DNA from: Spartobacteria bacterium
GTDB lineage: Bacteria; Verrucomicrobiota; Verrucomicrobiia; Chthoniobacterales; UBA10450
Length of the DNA: 64,000 nucleotides
Direction of reading: 5' to 3'
Assembly (NCBI GenBank): GCA_003167365.1
Contig: PMTM01000013.1
Coordinates: forward strand, 58,667-122,666
How positions within the stretch are numbered: position 1 is the stretch's first letter; each line of letters starts with the position of its first letter. Shown piece after piece: positions 1 through 9,372 of this stretch. The position numbers and the translations under genes were made by a program. The notes beneath the pieces were generated by a model that did no database searches, had not been told where the DNA came from, and saw only the letters and a list, made by a program, of their open reading frames with translations.

Positions 1-868
1 TGTACATCCAGAGCCAGGGCGCCGGGTTCCTTCGAACGTACGGCTCGAACGAATTCCAGCACGCTTGCGCGATCTGCTGATGATTCATCCCAGCCGTGTT
101 CTCGATCTTCGGATGAACGATAACCCGGTAACGTCCGCCCGGCAGCGGTTCGCAATGCGCTGGAACAATGGCCGTCCCGGTTTGCTCGTGCAGCCAGGCA
201 TGCGCCGAAGTCACACTCGTCTTCAGCCCAAAGCATTCGATGGCCACCGCGCCTTGTCGCGGCGGCACGGTAAGATCGACCAGCAAAGCCGTGCGTCCTT
301 TTCGGCGGAGCGTTTTGTAAAGGCGGATGATGCCGCGTTCACGCGGGATCGTCACGTGTCCGGTTTGTTCCCGGATCTTCTTAAAAATTGCGTCCAGCGA
401 CGAGTTCTTGAATTCCTGCGTAATGACGGTGGTGAAAAATCCCAAGAAGCCGCCGACCAAACCGAGCCACTCGAAATTGCTGTAGTGGTAACACGCGATT
501 ATCACGTTTCGTTCCGGGCCGCCCGCCCGCTCGGTCTCGTCAAAGTTCTGCACCTCGATGTAGCGGGAAAAGTTTTCCGCGGTGAGCCGCGGACTCCACA
601 AAAAGTCGAGCATCGTTCGCGCGAAATGTTGATAGGACTCCCGAACGATTCTCTTTCGCTGCAAGATCGACAACTGATCACCGAACGCAGTCTCGAGATT
701 ACTCAAAGCAACACGCCGGCCCTGTCGATCCAATATTGAGGTCAACGCGCCAAGAAACTGCGCCAGGCCAAAGCACACTTTTCGCGACAGCAGCGGGACG
801 GATTTCGCCGCTGCGCTCAGCGCGAGCCATTCAATCTTGTAACGAAAGCGTTTCCAGCGAGAACGCAC
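1..868 (-). CDS. Lipid A biosynthesis acyltransferase (LpxL/HtrB family), C-terminus cut by window edge
   Basis: Translating the minus strand gives at least 289 codons of a lysophospholipid acyltransferase-fold protein that runs off the left edge. The family hallmark HX4E dyad is visible in CYHYSNFEWLG, about 125 residues in, followed by blocks typical of LpxL/LpxM (VTIPRERGI, LLVDLTVPPRQGAVAIECFG). Such enzymes add a secondary acyl chain to Kdo-lipid A at the inner membrane, although some relatives acylate other lipids. The GTG start (MRSRWKRFRYK) was chosen because the frame upstream offers no ATG before a stop, and the start is therefore uncertain. It lies 69 bp downstream of the DDAH gene on the same strand. 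Confidence 0.82.
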   Translation of the reverse strand, partial: MRSRWKRFRYKIEWLALSAAAKSVPLLSRKVCFGLAQFLGALTSILDRQGRRVALSNLETAFGDQLSILQRKRIVRESYQHFARTMLDFLWSPRLTAENFSRYIEVQNFDETERAGGPERNVIIACYHYSNFEWLGLVGGFLGFFTTVITQEFKNSSLDAIFKKIREQTGHVTIPRERGIIRLYKTLRRKGRTALLVDLTVPPRQGAVAIECFGLKTSVTSAHAWLHEQTGTAIVPAHCEPLPGGRYRVIVHPKIENTAGMNHQQIAQACWNSFEPYVRRNPAPWLWMY

Positions 869-937
869 CGCGCAGTCTAAACACGCTTCATCGCGACCGC
901 GAATTGCGGAGATTACTTCTACTTCGGTCGACGCGAC

Positions 938-1756
938 TCAAACTCCGCGATCTTCCACCGCCGTCGCTCCGTGATTGAAGATGATGCTGGTGCAGGTCAC
1001 GCCGGCTTCTGCTTTTTGCAACTCAGACAAGTCGATCGTCTGCACGCGAAATCCTCGTTGCTCGAGCAAAGCACGGGTTTTGGGAAAAGAAGCAGGAATG
1101 ATCACCACATCTTGAACGAGCAGGGCGTTCGCTGCGGCCGGTTCTTCATCAGGAACGTCAACTAATTCAAACCCGCGGAATCGTTCCGCATCGATCAAGG
1201 ATCGATTAACCAGAACGGTGTCGTGGCCAATGTATGAGCACGCGCTCTTCAGATGAAGACAGCCCCTCACTTCCACCGACTGGACTTGATAGTCGTAGAC
1301 TCGAAACATGTCGCTCGACTGGGCGATGCCTTCCTGATTCGTCCGCTGCGATAGACCTACGAATATGAAACGCCCGGCGCGCAGCACGTCTCCGCCATCG
1401 AGAGTTGCCGGTTCGACGAGAAACTTGATCGGCCGGTAATGCGAGAGCGCTTCGGCCAGGCTACTCGCTTCGGGCCGCCGGCTCGGCGCTCCCATGATAG
1501 AGATGACCGCGACTTCATCCACCACCACCGCCGGATCCTCTACGAAGACCGCATCCGGAAGCTCTGGCTCGGCCGGTAGAGACACGATGCGAACACCCAG
1601 TCCGGCGAGACAATCTTCATACGCTTTGTGCTGTGCCATTGCTTTGGCCACGTCAATCGGCTGTCTTGCGTGAAACGACAGCTCGCAATTGTTGATGCTC
1701 GCGCTCACCTGACGAGTGATGGCGGTTACGGGGCGACGCATCTTTACTCTCACCAC
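938..1756 (-). CDS. Dimethylarginine dimethylaminohydrolase (DDAH)-like amidinohydrolase
   Basis: This 272-residue protein of the guanidino-group-modifying superfamily matches DDAH in length and motif order: DAVFVEDPAVV near residues 68-78, LDGGDVLR at 119-126, the catalytic-histidine block CLHLKSACSYIG (H about 168), and a C-terminal nucleophile in EAGVTCTSIIF (C about 255). DDAH hydrolyses methylated arginine to citrulline and an amine; bacterial members may act on other guanidino compounds. It ends 69 bp before the LpxL-like gene, and a small membrane protein gene stops 14 bp upstream, so the three may be co-transcribed. The fold assignment is firm, the exact substrate is inferred. ATGs at residues 1 and 6 are both possible starts. 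Confidence 0.86.
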   Translation of the reverse strand: MVRVKMRRPVTAITRQVSASINNCELSFHARQPIDVAKAMAQHKAYEDCLAGLGVRIVSLPAEPELPDAVFVEDPAVVVDEVAVISIMGAPSRRPEASSLAEALSHYRPIKFLVEPATLDGGDVLRAGRFIFVGLSQRTNQEGIAQSSDMFRVYDYQVQSVEVRGCLHLKSACSYIGHDTVLVNRSLIDAERFRGFELVDVPDEEPAAANALLVQDVVIIPASFPKTRALLEQRGFRVQTIDLSELQKAEAGVTCTSIIFNHGATAVEDRGV

Positions 1757-1770
1757 TCAACTATCAACCT

Positions 1771-2106
1771 TTACCATTGTTCGGATAAGGTGGTCGCCTC
1801 AATCGGAATTCTGACGATCTCGTGCTGGTAGCGAACTTCGACTACGCCGGCGTAATACGCGTTTCGTGACAGAACGAGTGTTGCGCCTCCAGGCAGAATG
1901 ATGTTGCCGTAAGACATCTTCACCGGCACCGGCCGGGTGATGATGACAAAGTATTCCGGGGACGGTGCGCCATGCCTATTCCAGACTTGTGGACTTTCCA
2001 CGAGGAAGAACACAAAAAATACCGCCAGCACAATCCCAAGAAACACGCCGGCGCAAATCTTACCGACGCTTATCCCGGCAGGAATTGGCGGCGGGGGAGG
2101 GTTCAC
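1771..2106 (-). CDS. Small single-pass membrane protein, unknown function
   Basis: This 111-residue protein has a proline-rich N-terminus (NPPPPPIP), one strongly hydrophobic helix at about residues 13-37 and a soluble C-terminal region of about 70 residues with no motif that I recognise. It lies just upstream of the DDAH-like gene on the same strand with a 14-bp gap, which suggests co-transcription. The plausible membrane topology and tight spacing argue that it is a real gene. The oppositely oriented phosphatase-GlyA fusion begins about 150 bp away, so this intergenic space probably carries divergent promoters. Confidence 0.6.
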   Translation of the reverse strand: MNPPPPPIPAGISVGKICAGVFLGIVLAVFFVFFLVESPQVWNRHGAPSPEYFVIITRPVPVKMSYGNIILPGGATLVLSRNAYYAGVVEVRYQHEIVRIPIEATTLSEQW

Positions 2107-2258
2107 AAGTAACCCTTTAACCAGGCGATCTTTTTTTGTCGAGCCTTTCGCCGTTGTCTCTCAGCCCGCCCCTTACGTCGCGTCCATCCAAGACGTTCCG
2201 TTGACTTGAGTTTGTTCGATTCTAGGTTGCTGTCGCGCTGCCGGCCGGCGCGCAATTT

Positions 2259-4049
2259 GTGAAAAACATTCTCTTTGTCTGTACCGGAAACATCTGCCGC
2301 AGTCCCATTGCGGAAGGGCTTTTCCGTCGCCTGATCGGCAATCGCAAGGACATCGAGGTGGTATCGGCCGGCGTGCACGCGGTGCGCGGGCAGCCGCCGA
2401 GTTTGTATGCGGTCCAAGTGTGCGAAGAGGACGGGGTCGATATCAGCAATCTGCGCAGCCAACCGCTCACTGCCGAGTTGGTCGATGAAGCCACCCACAT
2501 TTTTGGCATGACCGGCGCGCACCTGGAATCGATTCACATGCTCTTCCCTCATGGCGCCGATAAAGCTTTTCTGCTCCGTGAATTTGAAGAACCGGGTGCA
2601 ACCGTCTGGCGCGACGTGCCGGATCCGATCGGCATGGGGCGCGACGTTTACGAAGTTTGCGCGCGCACGATTAAAAACGCTTTACCGAGCATCCTCGCCT
2701 TCGTAGAACAAAGCGAACTCGCGCCAACTCCACGCAGCGGCGGCGCTTCCTCTTATTTAATGGGCGATCTTCCACAAATTCGCCGCGGCTCCACCGGATC
2801 GACATCTTCTCCGGGCGGCGGTTTGCGCACGGTCGATCCGGAAATCTTCGACGCCATCAGCGCGGAAGAAAAACGGCAGCGAGAAAATATCGAACTGATC
2901 GCGTCGGAAAATTTCACCAGCCGCGCGGTGATGGAAGCACAAGGGAGCGTGCTCACGAACAAGTACGCCGAAGGTTATCCGAAAAAACGCTGGTACGGCG
3001 GCTGCGAAAATGTGGACACGGTCGAGCAACTCGCGATCGATCGCGCGAAACTGTTGTTCGGCGCCGAGCACGCGAATGTGCAGCCGCATAGCGGTGCGCA
3101 GGCGAATATGACCGTTTATTTCGCCGCAATTAAACCGGGCGACAAAATTTTGACAATGAATCTCGCGCACGGCGGTCATCTCACCCACGGACATCCGGCA
3201 AATTTCTCCGGCAAACTCTATCAGGTCAGCCAGTACGGCGTGGACGAGAAGACCGAGCAGATCGATTACGATGCGCTCCAGAAACAAGCGGAAGAAGTTC
3301 GCCCCGCGATGATCACCGCCGGTGCGTCGGCTTATCCGCGCACGATCGATTTTCCGCGGATGCGCCAGATCGCCGATTCAGTCGGCGCGATTCTCTTCAT
3401 CGACATGGCGCACATCGCGGGATTGGTCGCCGGCGGCCAGCATCCGAGTCCGATTCCGCACGCGCAATATGTCACGACGACCACACACAAAAGTTTGCGC
3501 GGCCCTCGTGGCGGGATCGTTTTGTGCGAGCAAAAGTTCGCGAAAGAGATCGACTCGACCTTGTTTCCCGGAATTCAAGGCGGCCCGCTTATGCACGTCA
3601 TTGCCGCGAAAGCAGTTTGCTTTCACGAAGCGCTCCAACCGCAGTTCCGCGATTATCAACGACAAGTGGTGGTGAACGCGAAAGCGCTCGCTGCCGGAAT
3701 TAGCAAGCACGGGTACCGCATCGTTTCCGGCGGCACCGACAATCACCTCATGCTGGTCGATCTTCGTCCGAAAGAGATTAACGGCCGAGAAGCGCAGGAA
3801 GTTCTCGATCGCGCCGGCATCACCGTGAACAAGAACGCAATCCCGTTCGACACTTACCCAATCTTTAAGCCCGGCGGCATTCGCATCGGCACACCCGCGA
3901 TGACGACACGTGGAATGAAAGAAGAAGAAATGCTCGAAATCGCGGACTTGATTGCCGAGGCATTGAACAATCGCGCGGATGAAGCCGCGCTGGAACGCGT
4001 GCGCGTAAAAGTCCGCGAAATGACGCGGCGGTTTCCACTGCCATCGTAG
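2259..4049 (+). CDS. glyA: Fusion: low-molecular-weight protein phosphatase + serine hydroxymethyltransferase
   Basis: One 596-codon frame carries two complete domains. Residues 1 to about 150 are an LMW protein phosphatase with the P-loop CTGNICRS (C8, R14) and the general-acid DPIG near 122. After a Gly/Ser-rich linker (about 150-190), residues 190-596 are a full SHMT, with ELIASENF, the GGHLTHGH block and the PLP-lysine motif [14 protein letters not shown] (K about 411). SHMT interconverts serine and glycine with tetrahydrofolate. The isoleucine in the P-loop, where arginine phosphatases such as YwlE have threonine, favours tyrosine or another phospho-substrate. A GTG start puts VCTGN at the usual distance. 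In Bacillus an LMW phosphatase gene lies near glyA, so the fusion may freeze an old neighbourhood. No stop or frameshift separates the halves. Confidence 0.93.
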   Translation: MKNILFVCTGNICRSPIAEGLFRRLIGNRKDIEVVSAGVHAVRGQPPSLYAVQVCEEDGVDISNLRSQPLTAELVDEATHIFGMTGAHLESIHMLFPHGADKAFLLREFEEPGATVWRDVPDPIGMGRDVYEVCARTIKNALPSILAFVEQSELAPTPRSGGASSYLMGDLPQIRRGSTGSTSSPGGGLRTVDPEIFDAISAEEKRQRENIELIASENFTSRAVMEAQGSVLTNKYAEGYPKKRWYGGCENVDTVEQLAIDRAKLLFGAEHANVQPHSGAQANMTVYFAAIKPGDKILTMNLAHGGHLTHGHPANFSGKLYQVSQYGVDEKTEQIDYDALQKQAEEVRPAMITAGASAYPRTIDFPRMRQIADSVGAILFIDMAHIAGLVAGGQHPSPIPHAQYVTTTTHKSLRGPRGGIVLCEQKFAKEIDSTLFPGIQGGPLMHVIAAKAVCFHEALQPQFRDYQRQVVVNAKALAAGISKHGYRIVSGGTDNHLMLVDLRPKEINGREAQEVLDRAGITVNKNAIPFDTYPIFKPGGIRIGTPAMTTRGMKEEEMLEIADLIAEALNNRADEAALERVRVKVREMTRRFPLPS

Positions 4050-4050
4050 T

Positions 4051-4132
4051 TGTAGCCGCTTCGCTCTGCGAAGCGTAACCCGGATATGCCAGGACTACGC
4101 GGGCCGCGTCGCCCAGAGGGCGACGGCTACAG
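4051..4132. repeat. Double-hairpin REP-like palindrome after glyA fusion
   Basis: The element starts TGTAGCCG and ends CGGCTACA, an outer inverted repeat. Inside are two separate hairpins: CGCTTCGC-TCT-GCGAAGCG on the left and CGTCGCCC-AGA-GGGCGACG on the right. It begins right after the fusion gene stop and lies 50 bp before zwf. The architecture resembles paired REP (BIME) elements and may also end transcription. The same layout recurs with different stem sequences at about 10098, 25516 and 53554. Confidence 0.75.
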
Positions 4133-4181
4133 TTTGCTCTTACCAAATCTGCGAGAATCTGCGTAATCTGCGATCAACCAA

Positions 4182-5729
4182 ATGAGCCAGGCGAACGATC
4201 ATCCAAACATCAATCCATTGCGCGAAGGTTTATCAACGCGCGCCGTGCCGCAGCCATGCAGCGTCGTGATCTTTGGCGCGACCGGCGATCTCACCCATCG
4301 CAAACTCATTCCTGCTCTTTATAATCTCGCGGCCGACGGCGATCTGCCACCCGCCGTCGCAGTCGTAGGCTTCGCCCGGCGCGAAAAAACCGACGGCGAC
4401 TTTCGAAAAGAACTCGAGGAATCGACGCGAAAATTTTCGCGCCAACCGGTTCGCGACGAAATCTGGAATACTTTCGCGCAGGCGGTTTACTATCATCAAA
4501 GCGACTTCAGCGATGAAGCCGGCTACAAGAGTCTGGCTGAGCGCCTGGATAAAATCGACACCGAACGCGGCACACGCGGCAACCGGCTTTTCTATTTTGC
4601 CGTCGCGCCCGATCAATTCGAACCAATCGTGAAACATCTCAAAGCCGCCGGCTTGAACGAAGCATGCGAAGGCAGTTGGGCGCGCGTCATCGTCGAAAAA
4701 CCTTTCGGCACCGATCTCGCCTCCGCGCGCGAACTCAACCGCGTGGTGCGTAGTTCATTTTCCGAGGAACAAACGTACCGGATCGATCACTTTCTCGGCA
4801 AAGAGACCGCGCAAAATATTCTCGTCTTGCGCTTCGCCAACGCGATTTTCGAGCCGCTCTGGAACGCGCGCTACCTCGACCACGTCCAGATTACCGCATC
4901 GGAAACGCTCGGCGTGGAAGGACGCGCCGGTTACTACGAAGGCGCGGGTGCGCTGCGCGATATGGTGCAAAACCATTTACTTCAATTGCTTTGCCTCATT
5001 GCGATGGAACCGCCGACCGATCTGAGCGCCGACAGTATTCGCGACGAGAAAGTGAAAGTCGTGCGTTCGCTCCGGCGCATGACGAAAGAAGATGTCGCCA
5101 TCAATGCCCTGCGCGGACAGTACGCGGAAGGCGCGATCAACGGCAAACCGGTCGTCGGTTATCGCGCCGAACAAAATGTCGATCCAAAATCGATCACCGA
5201 AACATACGTCGCGTTGCGTCTCTTCATCGACAATTGGCGCTGGTCGGATGTGCCGATTTATTTGCGCGTCGGCAAACGGCTGCCGAAATCCGGGACCGAG
5301 ATTTCCATTCACTTCAAAAAAGCGCCGCTCGTTCTTTTCAATAAGGAAGCGACCACGCTCGATCAAAACGTCCTCGTCATTCGGATTCAACCCGATGAAG
5401 GAATCTCGTTGCGCATGCAGGCCAAAATGCCCGGCACCAGCTTCCGGATCGAGCCGGTGAAGATGGATTTTCATTATGGGACCTCGTTCGGCAAAGCGAG
5501 TCCGGAGGCGTACGAACGTTTGCTGCTCGATGCGATGAGCGGCGACGCCACACTTTTCGCGCGGCGCGACGAAGTCGAGGAAGCCTGGTTATTTATCGAT
5601 CCGATCGAACAAGCCTGGCATTCGAAAAAAGATGCGCCGCCGTTGTGCTTTTATCCGTCGGGTTCGTGGGGGCCGGAAGAAGCGGACGAACTGCTCGCGC
5701 GCGAGGGCCGAATATGGCGAAGGTTATGA
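4182..5729 (+). CDS. zwf: Glucose-6-phosphate 1-dehydrogenase
   Basis: This 515-residue protein has the normal family length. The N-terminal dinucleotide-binding motif GATGDLTHRKL lies near residue 31, and the diagnostic active-site block RIDHFLGKE near residue 199. EKPFG and GRAGYYEGAGALRDM are further G6PD signatures. The enzyme oxidises glucose-6-phosphate to 6-phosphogluconolactone with NADP, the entry to the oxidative pentose phosphate pathway. It is followed by opcA on the same strand, its known partner in cyanobacteria and actinobacteria, with an inverted-repeat element in the gap. An ATG start 20 residues ahead of the conserved domain fits. Confidence 0.96.
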   Translation: MSQANDHPNINPLREGLSTRAVPQPCSVVIFGATGDLTHRKLIPALYNLAADGDLPPAVAVVGFARREKTDGDFRKELEESTRKFSRQPVRDEIWNTFAQAVYYHQSDFSDEAGYKSLAERLDKIDTERGTRGNRLFYFAVAPDQFEPIVKHLKAAGLNEACEGSWARVIVEKPFGTDLASARELNRVVRSSFSEEQTYRIDHFLGKETAQNILVLRFANAIFEPLWNARYLDHVQITASETLGVEGRAGYYEGAGALRDMVQNHLLQLLCLIAMEPPTDLSADSIRDEKVKVVRSLRRMTKEDVAINALRGQYAEGAINGKPVVGYRAEQNVDPKSITETYVALRLFIDNWRWSDVPIYLRVGKRLPKSGTEISIHFKKAPLVLFNKEATTLDQNVLVIRIQPDEGISLRMQAKMPGTSFRIEPVKMDFHYGTSFGKASPEAYERLLLDAMSGDATLFARRDEVEEAWLFIDPIEQAWHSKKDAPPLCFYPSGSWGPEEADELLAREGRIWRRL

Positions 5730-5762
5730 AATTATCCGCTGCGGCTTCTCACTCACACCGCT

Positions 5763-5847
5763 GTCATCCCGAGCGGAGCGAGGGACCTCCCATAAATAGA
5801 ATGCGTCACACTTCGATGAGAGATCCTTCGCTCCCGCTCAGGATGAC
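5763..5847. repeat. Imperfect palindromic repeat (GTCATCCCGAGC type) between zwf and opcA
   Basis: The left arm GTCATCCCGAGCGGAGCGAG is mirrored by the right arm CTTCGCTCCCGCTCAGGATGAC, with about 35 bp of loop between them. A second member with the same terminal words lies at 58141-58262. A T-rich stretch follows the right arm, so it could attenuate or end the zwf message before opcA. This kind of sequence is a dispersed small inverted repeat with no coding content. Confidence 0.8.
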
Positions 5848-5896
5848 CGCGCTTTTTCTTGAAAAGGATATGCAAGATCCAAAAGATTACTGATTC

Positions 5897-6955
5897 ATGC
5901 CGGCAACCGCTGAAAATTATTCGCCCGGACTCTCGGTCGAGGTCGCCAAAATCGACAAGGAGCTGAAAAAACTTTGGGCGCAAAACGAAGGCGCTTTGAC
6001 CCGCGCGTCGCTTATCAACCTCGCGGTTTATAGCGAAGCTCCGGGCTCGCTCGATAAAAATACGCAACTCATCTCAAAGATCGCGCGAGATCACGCTTGC
6101 CGCGCCATCGTCATTGGCGCCGATCGAAATGCGACCGAGAATCGCGTCGAAGCCTGGATCAGCGCGCATTGCCACGTTAGTCGCGCCGGGACGAAACAAA
6201 TTTGTTCCGAGCAACTTTCTTTTCTCCTCGAAGGACCGTGCGCCAATCTTCTGCCGAGCATTGTGTTTTCACATTTGGATTCCGATCTTCCATTGCATCT
6301 CTGGTGGCAGGGCGAATTTCACGATCCGATGGACCCGCAACTTTGGGCTTGGGTCGATCGCTTGATTTACGACAGCCACGATTGGGAAAATTTCGATGCG
6401 CAAATGCGCCTGGTCGAAACCGCGCAACACGAAGCCAAGGAGCGAGTGGTACTATGCGACCTGAATTGGACGCGGCTCGATAAACTCCGTTTCGCGGTCG
6501 CACAATTTTTCGACCATCCCGCGTCCCATCATCATTTCGGGACAATTGAAAGCGCGCGAATCGATTTCGCGCCGGGCTTCAGATCAACTGCGGTGCTTCT
6601 GGCCGGATGGCTCGGGGCGCAATTGAATTGGAAAATCGAAACAGCAAAACGTGGCAACAATTTCACATTTGCCGATGCCAACGGACGCAAGATCGACATC
6701 ACGCTCAACGAACGCGACGGCGAACCGGTTAGTCAGATCGTTTTAACCTCGAAGGGAATTGAGTTCGTCGTTTCGCACGCGAAAGGTGCCGATCTTTTCG
6801 AAGTCTGGCGCGGCAAAGCCGGGGAGAAATGCACGCACCAACTCATGCCGGCTGGAAATAACGATCCCGTCATGTTGGTGAGTGACGAACTAAACCGCGG
6901 CGGTCCTCATCGCGTTTATCTGCACGCCATCAATTGCGTGCGCGAGTTACTGTAA
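5897..6955 (+). CDS. opcA: Glucose-6-phosphate dehydrogenase assembly protein OpcA
   Basis: This 352-residue protein is recognised as OpcA from the central block LDSDLPLHLWWQGE, the following RLIYDSHDWENF segment and its position behind zwf. OpcA is known in cyanobacteria as an allosteric activator and assembly factor that makes G6PDH responsive to redox state; here the same role is inferred. A palindromic repeat lies between the two genes, so they may be read together only in part. The stop codon overlaps the tail of the oppositely oriented glycosyltransferase gene by 9 bp. Confidence 0.88.
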   Translation: MPATAENYSPGLSVEVAKIDKELKKLWAQNEGALTRASLINLAVYSEAPGSLDKNTQLISKIARDHACRAIVIGADRNATENRVEAWISAHCHVSRAGTKQICSEQLSFLLEGPCANLLPSIVFSHLDSDLPLHLWWQGEFHDPMDPQLWAWVDRLIYDSHDWENFDAQMRLVETAQHEAKERVVLCDLNWTRLDKLRFAVAQFFDHPASHHHFGTIESARIDFAPGFRSTAVLLAGWLGAQLNWKIETAKRGNNFTFADANGRKIDITLNERDGEPVSQIVLTSKGIEFVVSHAKGADLFEVWRGKAGEKCTHQLMPAGNNDPVMLVSDELNRGGPHRVYLHAINCVRELL

Positions 6956-8125
6956 TAAAAGCTCGCGCAGCTCGCGAACATTCCTCTCGATCGAGAACAA
7001 TTGCTGAGCGCGTTCGCATCCGGCCTGTCCAAGCCGTCGCGCCAACGCAGGATCGACAATTACCTTTTCGATCGCGTCGGCCAGCGCGACTGGATTATGC
7101 GGCTCAACCAGAAATCCGGTCTCACTCTGCACGACCATCTCCGCTATTCCGCCAACCGTTGTCGAAACAACCGGAAGTCCCGCGGCCATCGCTTCCATGA
7201 TCACCGTCGGCAAGTTGTCCCTCGCGCCATCGGGATCGACAACACACGGCAACGCAAACACCGAAGCCTCTGCCAGCTGTTGGACAATTTGCGCTTGAGT
7301 TTTTGGGCCAGCCAAATTTACCTGCGATTTTAGGTCGGCGATCTGCCTCCGCAGATTGTTTTCAAGCGGACCTTCGCCAGTGATCTCGCAGCGAAAATCG
7401 TGTCCACGTTTCTTAAGCAAATCACAAGCGCGAATCAAATCGGCGAAGCCCTTCTTGTCGATCAAGCGGCCGACGCTGACAATCGTCGGGACCGCGTTCA
7501 CAAAATCCGCGCGCTTGAATTTTGAAAGATCGAGCCCGTTGTAGATGCGGTGAATCTTTGCCGCGTTCGCGGAAAACCGCTCTTTGAGAAAATTCGCGGC
7601 GTAATCGCTGACCGCCGCGATCGCGCTGGCCGCACCGATTAGCTTTTCCAAATCGATCTCGAATTCTTGCGGCACAAAAATATCGTTGGCGTGCGCGGTG
7701 AAGCTGAAAGGGACGCCGAAGAACTTGTTAATCCAAAACGCCGTGCGCGCAGCCATTCCGGCGAAGTGCGCGTGCACATGATTGATCCCGAGTTTCTGTA
7801 GACGCGATCCAACATAAATCGCCTGATAGAGCCGCAGAAAATCGGAGCGTCTCCCCCATTCCGCGACAAGCTCCACTATCTCTTGGTTACGTTCCTTGCG
7901 TTTGAGGGTACGCTCGATTTCACCAACTAGTTGCGGTTCGCCCGGGAGGTATTGCACCCGGGCGACGATCTTCTCATCCCAATCCTGCGGCGGCTCTTTA
8001 TCCGGCGTCCGGATCGAAAAAATGGGGGGGGCTTCACCCTGCCGGTCCAGCTCAGCAATTTCGCGATAACAAAACGTCTGAACGTAGGAGGGGAAACGTT
8101 CAAAGACGTAGGCAAACTGGGTCAT
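6947..8125 (-). CDS. Family 4 glycosyltransferase (WcaL/colanic-type)
   Basis: This 392-residue GT-B transferase has an N-terminal acceptor half with HVHAHFAGMAAR and FTAHANDIF, typical of WcaL-like enzymes. The C-terminal donor half has SVGRLIDKKGF, the retaining-GT4 motif LPTVIMEAMAAGLPVVSTTVGG and ETGFLVEP. It probably moves a sugar from a nucleotide donor to a cell-surface glycan at the cytoplasmic face of the membrane. It stands alone, far from the main polysaccharide locus, and its 3' end overlaps that of opcA. The start ATG places FAYVFERFPSYVQTF at the usual N-terminus. Donor and acceptor cannot be read from the sequence. Confidence 0.9.
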   Translation of the reverse strand: MTQFAYVFERFPSYVQTFCYREIAELDRQGEAPPIFSIRTPDKEPPQDWDEKIVARVQYLPGEPQLVGEIERTLKRKERNQEIVELVAEWGRRSDFLRLYQAIYVGSRLQKLGINHVHAHFAGMAARTAFWINKFFGVPFSFTAHANDIFVPQEFEIDLEKLIGAASAIAAVSDYAANFLKERFSANAAKIHRIYNGLDLSKFKRADFVNAVPTIVSVGRLIDKKGFADLIRACDLLKKRGHDFRCEITGEGPLENNLRRQIADLKSQVNLAGPKTQAQIVQQLAEASVFALPCVVDPDGARDNLPTVIMEAMAAGLPVVSTTVGGIAEMVVQSETGFLVEPHNPVALADAIEKVIVDPALARRLGQAGCERAQQLFSIERNVRELRELLLQ

Positions 8126-8237
8126 CCCGAAAGGACTTAACGACGGAAGCGGACGTTGGAAAGTTGCGATTTCTGGAGTTCCCGTTCCGAAGGCAAGAAG
8201 AGTGAATATCCCGCACGAGTTCTGCTTCTAAATCCGC

Positions 8238-9275
8238 ATGCCCGATCGGGGTTTCTTCGCATTTTGCACCTCTCTTAACTTGATCGAACTGAAAGCGATA
8301 GGACAACTTTCGCGAGTAAAGCATTTCGATGAGGATCAGATTATTTACCGTCCAGGCGACCCCGGTGACGAGATTTACATCATCAACCGGGGAGTCGTGG
8401 CGATGGGTGGCGATCAATTCAGCGTTGATCGAACGGATGCCTATTTGTCGCGCGGCGACATCTTCGGCGATCTCGAAGCCCTGGCCGGCCAGCCGCGCAA
8501 CCATTCCATTCGGACCTGCGAATCGTCCAGCCTACAATCTTTCGAGAGGAAGAATTTTCCCGACCTCGTCCGGCGCGTCCCGGCATTCTTCCATTACCTG
8601 TGCGAGCAAATGGCCAATCGCCTTCTCCGAGCTCATGAGATGGCGCTCGATCGAAGCCATTGTCTGGAACTGAGCGGCAACCTTTCAAATTTCGATCTGA
8701 TCACGGTTTATCAGACCATCTTAAACTCCGCCCGCACCGGCGTTCTTCGTATTTTCGATGACACGGGCGAACCCATCGCCGTCTTCTCCTTTGAAAGAGG
8801 GCGCCCCTGTCGCGGCCGGTTTCACCATCTGACCGGCGGCGAAGCGTTCTGGCAATTGTTTCAAGAAGAAGCTCTGTCCGGTACTTTCTCGCTTTCCTCA
8901 GGGAACAAGTCTACCGACGACGAGATTCCGTCGGAAAAGATCGAGCACAATTATAGTGAGATGCTGCTCACCGCCGTCCACTTTCGCGACGAACTGTGCG
9001 CCCTGAAGGAACAAATCCCGTCCGGAACAACTTCGGTGCAGCGGCAGAAATTGAATTTTGATTGGCCAGCTAGCGCGCCGACCTATCTACAGCCGCTGGC
9101 GGAGCAGATTTGGCAATTGGCATACAGCGCGCCCATCACCCTTTCGAGCTTGTTCCAGAAATGCTCGGTCTGTCAGTTAAAGATATATCAAGTTGTCGGC
9201 ACACTGATTCAATCAGGGCACTTTAACTCGGCGTCTTCTGGAGTGGAGGCAACTGCTCTTGTGGCAACGAACTGA
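8238..9275 (+). CDS. Cyclic-nucleotide-binding domain + DUF4388 (PATAN) regulatory protein
   Basis: The first half of this 345-residue protein (residues 1-130) is a cNMP-binding beta-roll with IIYRPGDPGDEIYIINRGVV and RGDIFGDLEAL. From about residue 150 comes a PATAN/DUF4388 region: LSGNLSNFDLITVYQTI, then RTGVLRI and GEAFWQLF. There is no helix-turn-helix of the Crp type, so it is unlikely to bind DNA directly as Crp does. PATAN proteins are associated with two-component and gliding or motility signalling in other phyla, which suggests a protein-protein role here. It is single and not in an obvious operon. Function is inferred only from domains. Confidence 0.83.
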   Translation: MPDRGFFAFCTSLNLIELKAIGQLSRVKHFDEDQIIYRPGDPGDEIYIINRGVVAMGGDQFSVDRTDAYLSRGDIFGDLEALAGQPRNHSIRTCESSSLQSFERKNFPDLVRRVPAFFHYLCEQMANRLLRAHEMALDRSHCLELSGNLSNFDLITVYQTILNSARTGVLRIFDDTGEPIAVFSFERGRPCRGRFHHLTGGEAFWQLFQEEALSGTFSLSSGNKSTDDEIPSEKIEHNYSEMLLTAVHFRDELCALKEQIPSGTTSVQRQKLNFDWPASAPTYLQPLAEQIWQLAYSAPITLSSLFQKCSVCQLKIYQVVGTLIQSGHFNSASSGVEATALVATN

Positions 9276-9372
9276 CGGCGCGATACATTTTCGTCTCGCT
9301 CGTTGTCGCTTAAAACAGCTGCTCCTCCCATAGCTCGGCTCGGCGTTGCATGAGTCCTGCTTCAAGAAAGGC

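Noticed and set aside
65..978. Plus-strand frames of 224 and 80 codons at the left edge
   Set aside because: They are shadows of the LpxL-like acyltransferase on the minus strand, which has the HX4E motif and normal blocks.
2103..3746. Several minus-strand frames inside the phosphatase-GlyA gene
   Set aside because: They are antisense to a clear two-domain enzyme and have no motifs or coherent starts.
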